Notes: a model not told the origin generated them from the sequence alone. DNA of 64,000 nucleotides from Picosynechococcus sp. PCC 7003 (GCF_001693255.1 NZ_CP016474.1:434001-498000); one strand, 5' to 3'; numbered from the stretch's first letter, positions 48,056-59,414 are shown. Made by a program: numbers and translations.

Positions 48056-48403
48056 TTACTGATTCTTCGATGTTACTATTTTACTGATTGTCAATTTCAA
48101 TAGAGGTAAAGCCTCAGTCACTGTTTCCCAAACAACCAATTCATCAACTTGCCAATACTCATGAACTAAAACATCTCGCATTCCCGCTACAGAACGCCAA
48201 GGTATTTCTGGATATTTTTCTCGTATCGATGACGGAATTTTCTTGGTCGCTTCACCAATAATTTCCAATAATTTAACAACAGCTAAGACTTTCTCTCGAT
48301 TCTGCAAAAAACGATCTAAATCGACTCCCTCCATAAACATTTCGATTTCTGTTATTGCCTCTAAAATATCTACCAACGAATCCTCTAAACGACGTTCTGT
48401 CAT
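48056..48403 (-). CDS. hepT: HEPN-domain toxin (HepT-like)
   Basis: A 115-residue helical protein with the R-x4-H-x-Y motif in RDVLVHEYW, the catalytic site of HEPN ribonucleases. In studied systems the MNT partner adds AMP to the Tyr of this motif and silences the toxin. It overlaps the MNT gene by 4 bases (ATGA). It lies between hsdS and hsdR on the same strand. Confidence 0.87.
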   Translation of the reverse strand: MTERRLEDSLVDILEAITEIEMFMEGVDLDRFLQNREKVLAVVKLLEIIGEATKKIPSSIREKYPEIPWRSVAGMRDVLVHEYWQVDELVVWETVTEALPLLKLTISKIVTSKNQ

Positions 48404-48693
48404 ACATCGATCACCTCGGCTAAAACGCGATCACGAATCCTTTTTTTTAAGCCCCTTTCCGTTACAACATCAACTTGCATCCCCAAAATATCCTCTAAAT
48501 ATATCTTCAGTTCCAACACCATCCATAAAGTAGGAGGCTTATCATAACCAATTAAAAGATCAAGATCACTCTTAGAAGATTGTTGTCCACGGGCATAGGA
48601 GCCAAAAATTTGCACATGGGTAATCCTAAACCGTTGCCGAATAACACTTAGATGTTGGCGTAAGATACTTCGTATTTCTTCTAAATCATTCAT
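48400..48693 (-). CDS. mntA: MNT-domain antitoxin (MntA-like)
   Basis: A 97-residue nucleotidyltransferase. IFGSYARGQQSSKSDLDLLI matches GS-x10-D-x-D, with both catalytic Asp residues. It should AMPylate the neighbouring HEPN protein, with which it overlaps by 4 bases. It starts about 70 bases after the hsdR stop. Confidence 0.87.
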   Translation of the reverse strand: MNDLEEIRSILRQHLSVIRQRFRITHVQIFGSYARGQQSSKSDLDLLIGYDKPPTLWMVLELKIYLEDILGMQVDVVTERGLKKRIRDRVLAEVIDV

Positions 48694-48762
48694 AATCCTA
48701 GACTTTTGTGATTTCTTTAAAAACCATTGAAACTATTAATCTTGGTTAAATCAAACAATAAT

Positions 48763-51549
48763 TTATGCTGACAAAACTGTATTTAACTCCTCAATAAGAT
48801 CATTCATCTCCGCCCCAAAAAGCTGATACATTTTCCCTAAACCTCCTTCCCCATCAAAAGGCGACATCTCCAAATCATCGATTTCAAAATGGAACGAACT
48901 CACCACATGATCCCGCATCATCCGTAACCATGCCATCTGCTCTTCATTAAACTTTTCCCCCGCCCCCGCATGGCGACGTAACACCCAATTCTGGAAATTG
49001 CGCCGTACCACATCACCATAATTCGTAATTTTCTGATCCGCCCCACAAACACGCCTCACCAAAGATACCAGAGCCGTCAACTCCTCAGTGGGAGACTTGC
49101 CCTCCACCTCATCCAACAGTTGATAAGCCCGCCAAACCCGAATCGGTGCCAGCTTAGGACGATCAGACCGGAGCCGATCTAATAATTCCGAAACCATGCT
49201 AAACGTCACCTCCCGCCGCCGATAGGGTTCCCCGAAAAAGATCGATAACGCCTCAATCTCATCCTGATTTTCCCTGAGATACACCTCAAACTCCTCCCGT
49301 AACACTTGGGCATTCGTTTGCGCATCCGCATCCCACTCCGCCTTGGTCACCTGATCCAAATTCTGATCATCGATGATTTGCTCCTTCTCCCGCCGGATAT
49401 TTGTGAGCAAATCAATTAACTTCCCATTCCAGCGATTCGCCTTGACCGCTTCCTTCACCAATGCCCCCTGAGCCTGAGCATAAGTTTTTTGATCCAATTC
49501 CTGATCTGCCGCAACCCCTAAATGCTCCTGAGCATAACGCTCCACATTGTCAGGATTAATTGCATCAACAAACCCCCGCATGATTGTCGTTAATTCAACC
49601 CCACCCGTTGCCTTAGCAATTTTTTGGCGATCGCCTTCCTCTAGCTGACTATTAAGCCGAGATAAACGACCCACTAGGGAACTCACTGTATCTGCATCCG
49701 CTGCCCCCATCATGACTCCCATTGCCAAATCCTTAAACACCACCGAGGGCTTAGTAATTAAAGGTTGACTCGATGTTTTCCGAGATTTCGTGACCCCCAC
49801 CGCATCCACGATGACATAGTGAGTTTTCCCCGATTTTGCCGAGGGCGTAACCTTCACCAAAGCATCCTTATCCAGTGTGCGAGTGCCGCGACCCTTCATC
49901 TGCTCGAAATAATTCAGGCTTTTCACATCCCGCATAAACACCAAACATTCCAACGGTTTCACATCTGTCCCCGTGGCAATCATGTCCACCGTTACGGCGA
50001 TGCGGGGGTGATAACCATTCCGGAACTGCGCCAAGATAGATTTCGGGTCTTCCTCACTGCGATAGGTAACCTTCTTACAAAACTCATTCCCCTCATTGAA
50101 CTCCTTTCTGACCGTCTGAATGATGTCATCAGCATGGCTATCATCCTTCGCAAAAAAGAGCGTTTTCGGCACTTCCTCCCGACCCGGAAACAGATCCGGT
50201 AAGCGATCCTTAAACGTCCGAATCACCGTGCGAATTTGATCCGGATTCACCACATCCCGATCTAATTGTTTCCCCGTGTAGTTCACCTCCTCATCGGACT
50301 GCTCCCAACGTTTCTTTCGGGTTAGCTTTTCCCGCTTTAACAGAGGTTCCGTAGATTTGATCCTTGCGCCATCCTTGGTGATTTTTGTCTCAATCAGAAA
50401 AACCTCATTGCCCACATTCACCCCATCGGCGATCGCCTTTTCGTGGTCATACTCACTCACCACATTTTTTTCAAAAAAGCCATAGGTGCGATTATCCGGC
50501 GTTGCCGTTAGCCCAATCAGGAACCCATCAAAATAATCTAAGACCTGCTGCCAGACGTTATAGATCGAGCGGTGACACTCATCAATAAAAATAAAATCAA
50601 AAAACTCTAGGGGCACTTTGGGGTTATAGACCACAGGCATCGGCTCTTTCGGTTTCGTTTTCAGCTCTGCCGGATTCATTTCTTCCGCCGTTTCATCCAG
50701 CTCCTCACCCTTCAGGATCGAATACATCCGCTGAATCGTACTGATACAGACATGGCTATCTTTGGCAATGTAGGGAGACGTAAGCCGCTGCACCCGATAG
50801 AGTTCCGTAAACTTGCGGTTATCATCATTGGGCGTGTAGGTCATCATCTCCTGTTCTGCCTGCTCCCCCAGATTCTTCGTATCCACCAAAAATAAAATCC
50901 GTTGGGCGTTGGCATATTTCAGCAACCGATACATCGTCGTAATTGCCGTAAAAGTCTTGCCTGAACCCGTAGCCATCTGGATCAATGCCCGTGGTTTACC
51001 TTGCTTCAGTGATTGATCTAAATTGGCGATCGCCTCAACCTGACAATCCCGCAAATTACGAGTATTCAACTCCGGTAAAGCCTGTAATCGCTGGCGTAAC
51101 GACTGTCCTTGGCGAATAAATTGCCGAAGCGTTTCCGGTCGATGAAAAGAAAAAACTTCCCTAGATCTCGGTTTCGGATCTCGCTGGTCTGTAAAACGCG
51201 TAATCTCCCCAGTACTCTCATAGAGAAAAGGTAATGGTTCGTTATTCTGGAACCACCTCAATTTGGCGATCGCATATTTTTGAGTCTGTAGCTCATGAAC
51301 CGTAATTTTTTGCCCTTCCTTGGGTCGCTTCGCCTCGATTACCCCAATTGGATTGCCATCGACGAATAGCACATAGTCCGCGGGACCCGAATCGGTTTGA
51401 TATTCCCGCACAGCTTGCCCTAGGCTGCCATACAAATCAATCTCTTGACTGGACTGTACATCCCAACCTGCATCTCGCAGCATCTCATCAATGTGATCGC
51501 GAGCTTTTTCCTCGTGAGTCTGATTATGCATGTAATCACGATTACTCAT
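48763..51549 (-). CDS. hsdR: Type I restriction enzyme R subunit HsdR
   Basis: A 928-residue restriction motor. The N-terminal nuclease has ADYVLFVDGNPIGVIEAKRP, the PD-(D/E)xK signature near residues 57-76. The SF2 helicase follows: MATGSGKTFTAI (Walker A), FIDECHRS (DEAH-like), GLTATP, and QMKGRGTRTLD (motif VI). The C-terminal 250 residues are helical and should bind the methylase core. It translocates DNA and cuts unmodified sites. It is the first gene of the locus on the minus strand. A start at Met7 (51531) is equally possible. Confidence 0.93.
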   Translation of the reverse strand: MSNRDYMHNQTHEEKARDHIDEMLRDAGWDVQSSQEIDLYGSLGQAVREYQTDSGPADYVLFVDGNPIGVIEAKRPKEGQKITVHELQTQKYAIAKLRWFQNNEPLPFLYESTGEITRFTDQRDPKPRSREVFSFHRPETLRQFIRQGQSLRQRLQALPELNTRNLRDCQVEAIANLDQSLKQGKPRALIQMATGSGKTFTAITTMYRLLKYANAQRILFLVDTKNLGEQAEQEMMTYTPNDDNRKFTELYRVQRLTSPYIAKDSHVCISTIQRMYSILKGEELDETAEEMNPAELKTKPKEPMPVVYNPKVPLEFFDFIFIDECHRSIYNVWQQVLDYFDGFLIGLTATPDNRTYGFFEKNVVSEYDHEKAIADGVNVGNEVFLIETKITKDGARIKSTEPLLKREKLTRKKRWEQSDEEVNYTGKQLDRDVVNPDQIRTVIRTFKDRLPDLFPGREEVPKTLFFAKDDSHADDIIQTVRKEFNEGNEFCKKVTYRSEEDPKSILAQFRNGYHPRIAVTVDMIATGTDVKPLECLVFMRDVKSLNYFEQMKGRGTRTLDKDALVKVTPSAKSGKTHYVIVDAVGVTKSRKTSSQPLITKPSVVFKDLAMGVMMGAADADTVSSLVGRLSRLNSQLEEGDRQKIAKATGGVELTTIMRGFVDAINPDNVERYAQEHLGVAADQELDQKTYAQAQGALVKEAVKANRWNGKLIDLLTNIRREKEQIIDDQNLDQVTKAEWDADAQTNAQVLREEFEVYLRENQDEIEALSIFFGEPYRRREVTFSMVSELLDRLRSDRPKLAPIRVWRAYQLLDEVEGKSPTEELTALVSLVRRVCGADQKITNYGDVVRRNFQNWVLRRHAGAGEKFNEEQMAWLRMMRDHVVSSFHFEIDDLEMSPFDGEGGLGKMYQLFGAEMNDLIEELNTVLSA

Positions 51550-51773
51550 ACAAAGATTCTAAGTGATAGACCAGACCTATCAAAAACTACACGATTAATT
51601 GACGGACAAAACTTTCGTCGTGTTGATCAAAATCAGCTTTGAGCCACCTGCAATTCGTCTATGAGTTCATGTATCCAAGTTTATGCCAAACAAAGCTTCG
51701 AAGACAGAACCTTATGTTAACGACTCAGTTTGTACTGGGTAAGATTGCAAAAAATATCCAATATCAAAAAGCC

Positions 51774-51789
51774 TTTGGAATATTCCAAA
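51774..51789. repeat. Perfect 16-bp palindrome between hsdR and prlC
   Basis: TTTGGAATATTCCAAA is fully self-complementary and is flanked by two direct copies of AAAAGCCTTT (near 51767 and 51787). It lies 50 bases past the stop of the M3 peptidase gene; reading from that gene, a T-run follows the palindrome, so it may terminate transcription. The rest of 51550-51837 shows no gene. Confidence 0.55.
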
Positions 51790-51837
51790 AGCCTTTTTCA
51801 AAATCATTAAATTATATGAGAGTGAACTTATATAAGA

Positions 51838-53907
51838 TTAAGCCGTTTGCAATAAACCACTGTGACGAAGCAAAGGTTCTGTTTGCGGTTCCCGACCCCG
51901 GAATTTCTTAAAGACTTCCAAGGGATGGAGACTACCACCTAAACCGAGGATCGTTTCGCGGAATTTTTTGCCCACATCGGCGATCGCCACCGTATCTTCG
52001 AGACCAGCCTCTTCAAACGCCGCAAACGCATCCGCACTGAGCACTTCCGCCCACTTGTAGCTGTAATAGCCCGCCGCATAGCCCCCAGCAAAGATATGAC
52101 CAAAGGCACAGAGGAAAGAATCTTCTGGTAATGGCTTCATCACTGTGGTGGTTTCTGCGAGACGGTTCCGTACCTGTTCGGGGGTTTCACCACTGGCCGG
52201 ATCATATTTTGCGTGCAGTTCAATGTCGAGCAAACTAAAGTGCAACTGCCGTAACATTGCCGAACCACTCATATAGGTGCGAGCAGCCAGAAGTTTCTGG
52301 TAATAATGCTCTGGGAGCGTTTCTCCCGTTTCGTAATGCTTGGCCATCCCAAATAGGGTTTCCCGGTGGTAGCACCAATTTTCCATAAACTGGCTGGGCA
52401 ACTCCACCGCATCCCACTCGACATTATTAATGCCCGCTGCACCGGGGTAGTCCACATGGGTCAACATATGCTGTAAACCGTGGCCAAACTCATGGAAGAG
52501 GGTTTCCACTTCCCCAAAGGTCATGAGGCTGGGCTTACCATCCACGGGGGGCGTCTGGTTACAAATGAGATAGGCCACAGGTAGACGGGTAACGGTGTGA
52601 CCATTGACCATCATTTTGGCGCGACCCACACAATCATTCATCCAAGCCCCACCCCGTTTTTCTGCTGGACGACTGTAGGGATCGAGGTAAAAACTGGCAA
52701 TTTGTTCACCAGACTCGTCGTTAATTTTGAAATAACGCACATCTTCATGCCATACGGGGGCCTCGCCATCGGCAGCGGTAATTTCGACGGAAAACAAACG
52801 TTGCGCGAGGTCAAACAACCCAGCTAATACTCGCCCAAGGGAAAAGTAAGGGCGCAATTCCTCGGCATTAAACCCAAATTTTGCTTCCTTTTGTTTCTCA
52901 GACCAATAGGCGATATCCCAATGTTTCAACTCCGGTTGTCCTGAAAAAGTCGTGAGTTCAGCTAATTCCTTTTTCGCTGCAGTAAAGCTCACTTGGCGCA
53001 ACTCTTCCATGAGTTGTTCAACGGCGGCCACATTCGGTGCCATCTTCCGGGCCAGACTCAGTTCAGCGTAATTTTCAAACCCTAAAATTTGGGCCTTCTG
53101 TTTACGCAACTCAAGGATGCGATCAATGTGGGGGTGATTATCAAATTCCCCAGAGGAAGCCTTTGAGACCGCCGCTTTATAAACTTTTTCCCGCAGTTCC
53201 CGGTTTTCGGCATATTTCAAAAAGGGGAGATAGCTGGGGTAATCGAGGGTAATCACCCAGGGGCCATTTTCTGGGGTGGCGTTTTCGGCTCCTTCGCTGC
53301 GGGCAGTTTGGGCGGCAAGGCTCAGGGCACTGTCAGGTAAACCCGCTACGTCTTCTTTATCGGTCAGTGTGAGCTTAAATGCCTTGGTCGCATCAAGGAC
53401 ATTGTTCGAAAATTTTGTCGAGAGATCCGCTAATTCCAATTGGATCGCGTTAAATTCCTCTTTGGTTTCTCCTTCCAGGCTCACTCCGGCGAGTTCGGCT
53501 TCCTTGAGGGCGGTTTCGATAATGCGTTGCTGGGCGGGTTCTAGTTTGTCCCATTGGTCGCTTTCGCGGATCGCTTTATAACCTTCATAGATGGGGCGAC
53601 TTTGGCTCCAGCGGTTGATAAACTGCACCACGGCGGGTTGCATTTTTTCGTAGGCGGCGCGCAGTTCTGTACTGTTTTTGACGCTCATCAGATGACCGAT
53701 CACCCCCCAAGTCCACATCAGTTTTTCTTCGAGCTGGGTGAGGGGTTCGACAAAGTCTGTCCAGGTGGGTTTGAGGTTCGTCTCAAGATCGCTAACCTGT
53801 TGCTCTAATTCCGTCAGGAGGGTCGTCACAGCGGGTTCAACGTGCTCTGCCTTGATCTCAGCGAAGGGGGGCAGACCATGGCCGATGAGGAGGGGATTCT
53901 GGGTCAT
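51838..53907 (-). CDS. prlC: M3-family oligopeptidase (oligopeptidase A type)
   Basis: A 689-residue zinc metallopeptidase. The zinc site HEFGH lies in LFHEFGHGLQHMLTH, with the third ligand region NVEWDAVELPSQFMENW about 25 residues on. The family's long helical N-terminal half and closing C-terminal channel region are present. It degrades peptides in the cytoplasm. It is divergent from the M1 peptidase gene, with 166 bases between. Confidence 0.92.
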   Translation of the reverse strand: MTQNPLLIGHGLPPFAEIKAEHVEPAVTTLLTELEQQVSDLETNLKPTWTDFVEPLTQLEEKLMWTWGVIGHLMSVKNSTELRAAYEKMQPAVVQFINRWSQSRPIYEGYKAIRESDQWDKLEPAQQRIIETALKEAELAGVSLEGETKEEFNAIQLELADLSTKFSNNVLDATKAFKLTLTDKEDVAGLPDSALSLAAQTARSEGAENATPENGPWVITLDYPSYLPFLKYAENRELREKVYKAAVSKASSGEFDNHPHIDRILELRKQKAQILGFENYAELSLARKMAPNVAAVEQLMEELRQVSFTAAKKELAELTTFSGQPELKHWDIAYWSEKQKEAKFGFNAEELRPYFSLGRVLAGLFDLAQRLFSVEITAADGEAPVWHEDVRYFKINDESGEQIASFYLDPYSRPAEKRGGAWMNDCVGRAKMMVNGHTVTRLPVAYLICNQTPPVDGKPSLMTFGEVETLFHEFGHGLQHMLTHVDYPGAAGINNVEWDAVELPSQFMENWCYHRETLFGMAKHYETGETLPEHYYQKLLAARTYMSGSAMLRQLHFSLLDIELHAKYDPASGETPEQVRNRLAETTTVMKPLPEDSFLCAFGHIFAGGYAAGYYSYKWAEVLSADAFAAFEEAGLEDTVAIADVGKKFRETILGLGGSLHPLEVFKKFRGREPQTEPLLRHSGLLQTA

Positions 53908-54073
53908 ATGTAGTTGATTTTTCTGATGTTTACGCTATTTCCCATTATGACAGCAAGTTTTTGGGGAAGGCAGTGGGGATATCTGGGCACGGTTAGCTGG
54001 CCAGCCGACGGGATTGTTATGATTTGAAGCGAATGAATTTTATGGGCGGCGATCGCCTTTTGAGCCTGAGGAT

Positions 54074-56677
54074 ATGTCGAGCAAAATGTCTGGAATTAAT
54101 TTTGAAGCGTTTGTGGATACAGAAACGACCCGTTCTTTTGAGTTGCCCGGCGCAAAACCCCACTACAACCCCGACCGTCCGGGACAGGTGGAGCATATTT
54201 CTTTAGATTTGGATCTCGACATGACGGGGCGATCGCTCTTTGGGACTTGCACGATTACCCTCGCGCCGGTGCGGTCTGGGGTGACTTCCCTGACCCTCGA
54301 TGCGGTGGACATGGCCATTGCATCGGTGTGCATCGGCAGCGTCAGTCAACCCTTTGACTATGATGGCGAAACCCTGAATATTCGCTTACTGAAACCCACG
54401 ACCACCGAAAAAATTGAGGTGGCGATCGCCTACCGTTTAACGGAACCCCAACGGGGGATTTATTTTATTCAACCGGATGAGCATTACCCCGATAAGCCGG
54501 TGCAGGTGTGGACGCAAGGGGAAGATGAAGATTCTCGGTTTTGGTTTCCTTGCTTTGACTACCCCGGCCAACTTGCGACTTCTGAACTAAAAATTCGCGT
54601 AGCTAATCCCTACCGCGCCATCTCTAATGGTGAACTGGTAGACACCAAAGAACAAGGCGATCAAATCCAATACCATTGGTATCAAAAAGAAATTCATCCT
54701 TCCTACCTAATTACCTTGGCGGTGGGCGATTTTGCCGAAACAAAAACCGAGTGGCAGGGAATTCCCGTCCTTTACTATGTGGAAAAAGGGCGCGAAGCCG
54801 ATGGCGATCGCAGCATGGGGAAAACCCCCCAGATGATGGATTTTCTCAGTGAAATTTACGGCTACCAATATCCCTTCCCGAAATACGCCCAAGTGTGCGT
54901 CGATGACTTTATCTTCGGCGGCATGGAAAACACCTCCACCACCCTTTTGACGGATCGCTGTTTACTCGACGAGCGGGCGAGCCTCGACGATCAACGTACC
55001 GAAACCCTCGTGTTACACGAATTAGCCCACCAATGGTTTGGGGATCTGGTGGTGATCAAACACTGGAGTCACGCCTGGATCAAAGAAGGCATGGCCACCT
55101 ATGCCGAGGTGCTCTGGACAGAATATGAATATGGCTATGAATATGGCAAAGAGGAAGCTGCCTATTACCTGCTAGAGCAGATGCGGAACTATCTCAGCGA
55201 AGACAGCAGCCGTTACCGTCGCCCCATCGTCACCCATGTTTATCGCGCTCCCATTGAACTCTATGACCGACATTTGTACGAAAAAGGCGCTTGTGTCTAT
55301 CACATGATCCGCACGGTGCTTGGGGATGAATTGTTCTTTAAAGCAATCCAAAACTTTGTCCAAAAACACGCCCACCAAACCGTTGAAACCATTGATTTGC
55401 TGCGGGCCATTGAGGAATCCACCGGGTTTAACCTGGCTCCACTCTTCGATCAATATGTTTTCCGGGGTGGCCATCCTGATTTTGAAGTGGCTTACAGTTG
55501 GGACGGGGAGAATGGTCTCGCTAAACTCACGGTGACACAGACCCAAGGAAAAAAAGACGAAAAAGCCCTTTTTGATCTAAAAATTCCCGTTGCTTTTAAC
55601 TATCTCGATGGGGAAACGGTTAGCCAAAAGACCTTTACTTTTAGACTCAACGACGCAGAACACACCTTTTATCTTCCCCTCGACCGGAAACCAGATTTTG
55701 TCAGCTTTGATGTGGGCAACCATTGGACAAAAACGGTGAAATTGTCCTACCCAATGGCGGAACTAAAAAATCAACTGACCCATGACCCCGATCCCATCTC
55801 CCGGATTCACGCCGCAGTGGCGATCGCCAAAGAAGGCAACCTCGAAGCGGTCAATACGTTGCAAACAGCTTTAACAACAGAAGCATTTTGGGGTGTGCGA
55901 GTCGAAATTGCCAAAGTCCTTGGCACCATTCAACTCAACCAAGCGGAAACGGCCTTGATGATTGGCTTACAAGATCCCCATCCCCGCGTGCGCCGCGCTA
56001 CCTTAAACAGCCTCGGCAAGTTCAAAACCGAAAGCAGCTACGCAGCAGTGAAAACCTGTCTATTAGCAGGAGATGCCAGCTACTACACCGAAGCCACTGC
56101 CGCCCGTACCCTAGGGGCGATGGTTTCTGTGGGGTTAACAGACAAAGCTGGTGAAACCCGCGATCTTCTCAATGAAATCCTCGAAACCCGTGCGGGCTGG
56201 AATGAAGTTGTCCGTGCTGGAGCCATTGGCGGTTTAGCGGCGATGAAAACTGCTCCTGAAGCCGTTGATCTGATCCTGCCCTATACCGAACTGGGCGTGC
56301 CGCAACCGCTACGCCTTGCCGCCATCCGCGCCTTGGGCACCGTTGCCAGCGGTCAAGCCAATGACAAACTTGAAGTGATTCTCAACCGTTTAGAGGCGAT
56401 CGCCAGGGAGACCTTTTTCCTGACCCAAGTGGCCATTGTGAGCGCCCTTGGCCAGATCGAAAATCCCAAGGCGGTTACTCTCTTACAAACCTTGGCCAGC
56501 CAAGCCCCAGATAAGCGGGTTCGCCAGCGGGCCGAGGAAACCGTCACCAGCCTCCAGAAAAAACTCAGCACCGACAAGGCGATTCAAGGATTGCGCGAAG
56601 ACCTCGATAAACTGCGAGAAGACAACAAACAACTACAAAGTCGCCTCGCCAAACTCGAAGCCCAGGGTGACCATTAA
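54074..56677 (+). CDS. M1-family aminopeptidase with HEAT-repeat C-terminus
   Basis: An 867-residue zinc aminopeptidase. The substrate loop FGGMENTSTT is near residue 280, the zinc motif HELAHQWFG near 316, and the second Glu ligand in WIKEGMATYAEVLW near 340. The C-terminal 300 residues are HEAT-like helical pairs (for example DPISRIHAAVAIAKEGNLEAV and DPHPRVRRATLNSLGKF), ending in a coiled coil. It removes N-terminal residues from peptides; some relatives hydrolyse leukotrienes. The ATG at 54074 is used; Met5 is an alternative. Confidence 0.9.
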   Translation: MSSKMSGINFEAFVDTETTRSFELPGAKPHYNPDRPGQVEHISLDLDLDMTGRSLFGTCTITLAPVRSGVTSLTLDAVDMAIASVCIGSVSQPFDYDGETLNIRLLKPTTTEKIEVAIAYRLTEPQRGIYFIQPDEHYPDKPVQVWTQGEDEDSRFWFPCFDYPGQLATSELKIRVANPYRAISNGELVDTKEQGDQIQYHWYQKEIHPSYLITLAVGDFAETKTEWQGIPVLYYVEKGREADGDRSMGKTPQMMDFLSEIYGYQYPFPKYAQVCVDDFIFGGMENTSTTLLTDRCLLDERASLDDQRTETLVLHELAHQWFGDLVVIKHWSHAWIKEGMATYAEVLWTEYEYGYEYGKEEAAYYLLEQMRNYLSEDSSRYRRPIVTHVYRAPIELYDRHLYEKGACVYHMIRTVLGDELFFKAIQNFVQKHAHQTVETIDLLRAIEESTGFNLAPLFDQYVFRGGHPDFEVAYSWDGENGLAKLTVTQTQGKKDEKALFDLKIPVAFNYLDGETVSQKTFTFRLNDAEHTFYLPLDRKPDFVSFDVGNHWTKTVKLSYPMAELKNQLTHDPDPISRIHAAVAIAKEGNLEAVNTLQTALTTEAFWGVRVEIAKVLGTIQLNQAETALMIGLQDPHPRVRRATLNSLGKFKTESSYAAVKTCLLAGDASYYTEATAARTLGAMVSVGLTDKAGETRDLLNEILETRAGWNEVVRAGAIGGLAAMKTAPEAVDLILPYTELGVPQPLRLAAIRALGTVASGQANDKLEVILNRLEAIARETFFLTQVAIVSALGQIENPKAVTLLQTLASQAPDKRVRQRAEETVTSLQKKLSTDKAIQGLREDLDKLREDNKQLQSRLAKLEAQGDH

Positions 56678-56948
56678 CTAGAGCTTTTCGGATGAACTTT
56701 CCGGGGCTATTTTGCGTCAAAAAAAGTAAGGTGAATCGCTCGGCAATTTATCAACAACTTGGCGATCGCCCCGATAATTATCCCAAGGCCGGATCCATTG
56801 GCGATCGCCCTTTGCCATTCCACAAAATCTACTTATCAATTCTTTAGACTCCGGACATCCGTGCTACCATCGGTAGTCAAAAAGGTGGCGAGGCAACATC
56901 ATCCCTCAACATCTGCGGTGGAGGAGTTCAAGGAGTTTCCTAAATCTT

Positions 56949-58022
56949 ATGGCCCAACTACAGTCCAGTCTATCCCCCAATGCGAATCTCAGAATCGGCG
57001 TGATTGGCGTAGGCAACATGGGGCAACACCACACCCGTGTCCTTAGCCTCCTCAAAGATGTTGAACTCATTGGCGTCGCGGATCTCAACGTGGAACGGGG
57101 TTTAGACCTCGCTAGCAAATATCGCATCCGTTACTTTGAGGACTACCATGCCCTGCTTCCCCTCGTGGATGCAGTTTGCATTGCGGTCCCCACCAAGCTC
57201 CACTACCAAGTGGGCCTAGAGTGCATGGCAGCGGGCAAACACGTGATGATCGAGAAACCCATCGCCGCCAGTATCAGTGAAGCCGAAGCCCTTGTGAATG
57301 CGGCGGCCGAACATAACGTGATCCTCCAGGTTGGCCATATCGAACGGTTTAATCCCGCCTTCCAAGAACTGAGCAAAGTACTCAAAACCGAAAAACTCTT
57401 GGCAATTGAAGCCCATCGCATGAGTCCCTACTCCCAACGGGCGAACGATGTTTCTGTCGTCTTGGATTTAATGATCCATGACATTGATCTGCTCTTAGAA
57501 ATGGCCGCTTCTCCGGTGGTGCAACTAACGGCCACTGGTTCAAAAAAAGACGATTCTAGTCACTTAGATTATGTGACAGCTACCTTAAATTTCGCTAACG
57601 GTATCGTGGCGACTCTCACGGCGAGTAAAGTGACCCACCGCAAAATTCGCACCATCGCCGCCCACTGCCAAAATTCCCTCACCGAAGCCGATTTTCTCAA
57701 CAACGAGATCGAAATTCACCGCCAAACTACCGCCAATTACACCACCGACTACGGCCAAGTGCTTTATCGTCAGGATGGCTTGATCGAGCAGGTTTACACC
57801 AGTAATATCGAACCGCTCCATGCTGAACTGGAGCATTTTGTCCAATGTGTCCGGGGGGGCGAACAACCCTCTGTTGGTGGAGAACAGGCGTTAAAGGCCC
57901 TCCGCCTTGCGAGCTTGATTGAACAGAGCGCCCTGGATGGCAAAGTCTGGAAAGAGGCCGATCGCCATTACCAACACCTCAATAAACCGAAAACCATCGT
58001 CGCTCCTTTCCCCGTTTCTTGA
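56949..58022 (+). CDS. Gfo/Idh/MocA-family oxidoreductase
   Basis: A 357-residue NAD(P)-dependent dehydrogenase. The Rossmann motif IGVIGVGNMGQHHTRVL is near residues 17-33, and the EKPIAAS segment carries the conserved Lys. VVLDLMIHDIDLLLEMA gives the His-x-x-Asp substrate region. Family members oxidise sugars or their derivatives, or reduce biliverdin; this one has no specific signature that I can call. GGAGGAG lies about 25 bases upstream. No pathway neighbour is evident. Confidence 0.85.
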   Translation: MAQLQSSLSPNANLRIGVIGVGNMGQHHTRVLSLLKDVELIGVADLNVERGLDLASKYRIRYFEDYHALLPLVDAVCIAVPTKLHYQVGLECMAAGKHVMIEKPIAASISEAEALVNAAAEHNVILQVGHIERFNPAFQELSKVLKTEKLLAIEAHRMSPYSQRANDVSVVLDLMIHDIDLLLEMAASPVVQLTATGSKKDDSSHLDYVTATLNFANGIVATLTASKVTHRKIRTIAAHCQNSLTEADFLNNEIEIHRQTTANYTTDYGQVLYRQDGLIEQVYTSNIEPLHAELEHFVQCVRGGEQPSVGGEQALKALRLASLIEQSALDGKVWKEADRHYQHLNKPKTIVAPFPVS

Positions 58023-58128
58023 TATTTTGCATTTTCGATGCGTGAAGGGGCACAGTTTTCGCTACCCTTAATAGGTAAACCATCATCCTTTGACTGACTC
58101 TAGCGGATAAGGAGCCGCTGTACTGACT

Positions 58129-58266
58129 ATGTCTGATCTCAACCGTGGCATTATGAAATTTGACGGCGCAGATAAACCCATTGTCGTCGCTGTTTCTGCT
58201 GTTTTAGTTTTAGGGGCGATCGCCGCCCTGGTGATCTGGGGTCTCACAACCGCCTATTCGTTCTAA
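58129..58266 (+). CDS. Small single-pass membrane protein, 45 aa
   Basis: A 45-residue protein. The N-terminal 16 residues are polar (MSDLNRGIMKFDGADK), followed by one hydrophobic helix of about 22 residues (VVAVSAVLVLGAIAALVIWGL). AAGGAG is 14 bases upstream of the ATG. The pattern is that of small thylakoid or photosystem-associated subunits, but it lacks the chlorophyll-binding ExxN motif of high-light-inducible proteins and I cannot name it. It lies between the oxidoreductase and the DUF21/CBS gene. Confidence 0.7.
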   Translation: MSDLNRGIMKFDGADKPIVVAVSAVLVLGAIAALVIWGLTTAYSF

Positions 58267-58286
58267 ACTAATCCAGTCACCTCTAG

Positions 58287-59414
<1,128 letters not shown>

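Noticed and set aside
51639-51911. 90-codon + strand ORF between hsdR and prlC
   Set aside because: It overlaps the end of prlC, has no start signals and no recognisable protein features.
56691-56846. Possible 51-residue ORF upstream of the Gfo/Idh gene
   Set aside because: It is built largely of two HIP1-containing stretches, with no ribosome-binding sequence; probably chance.
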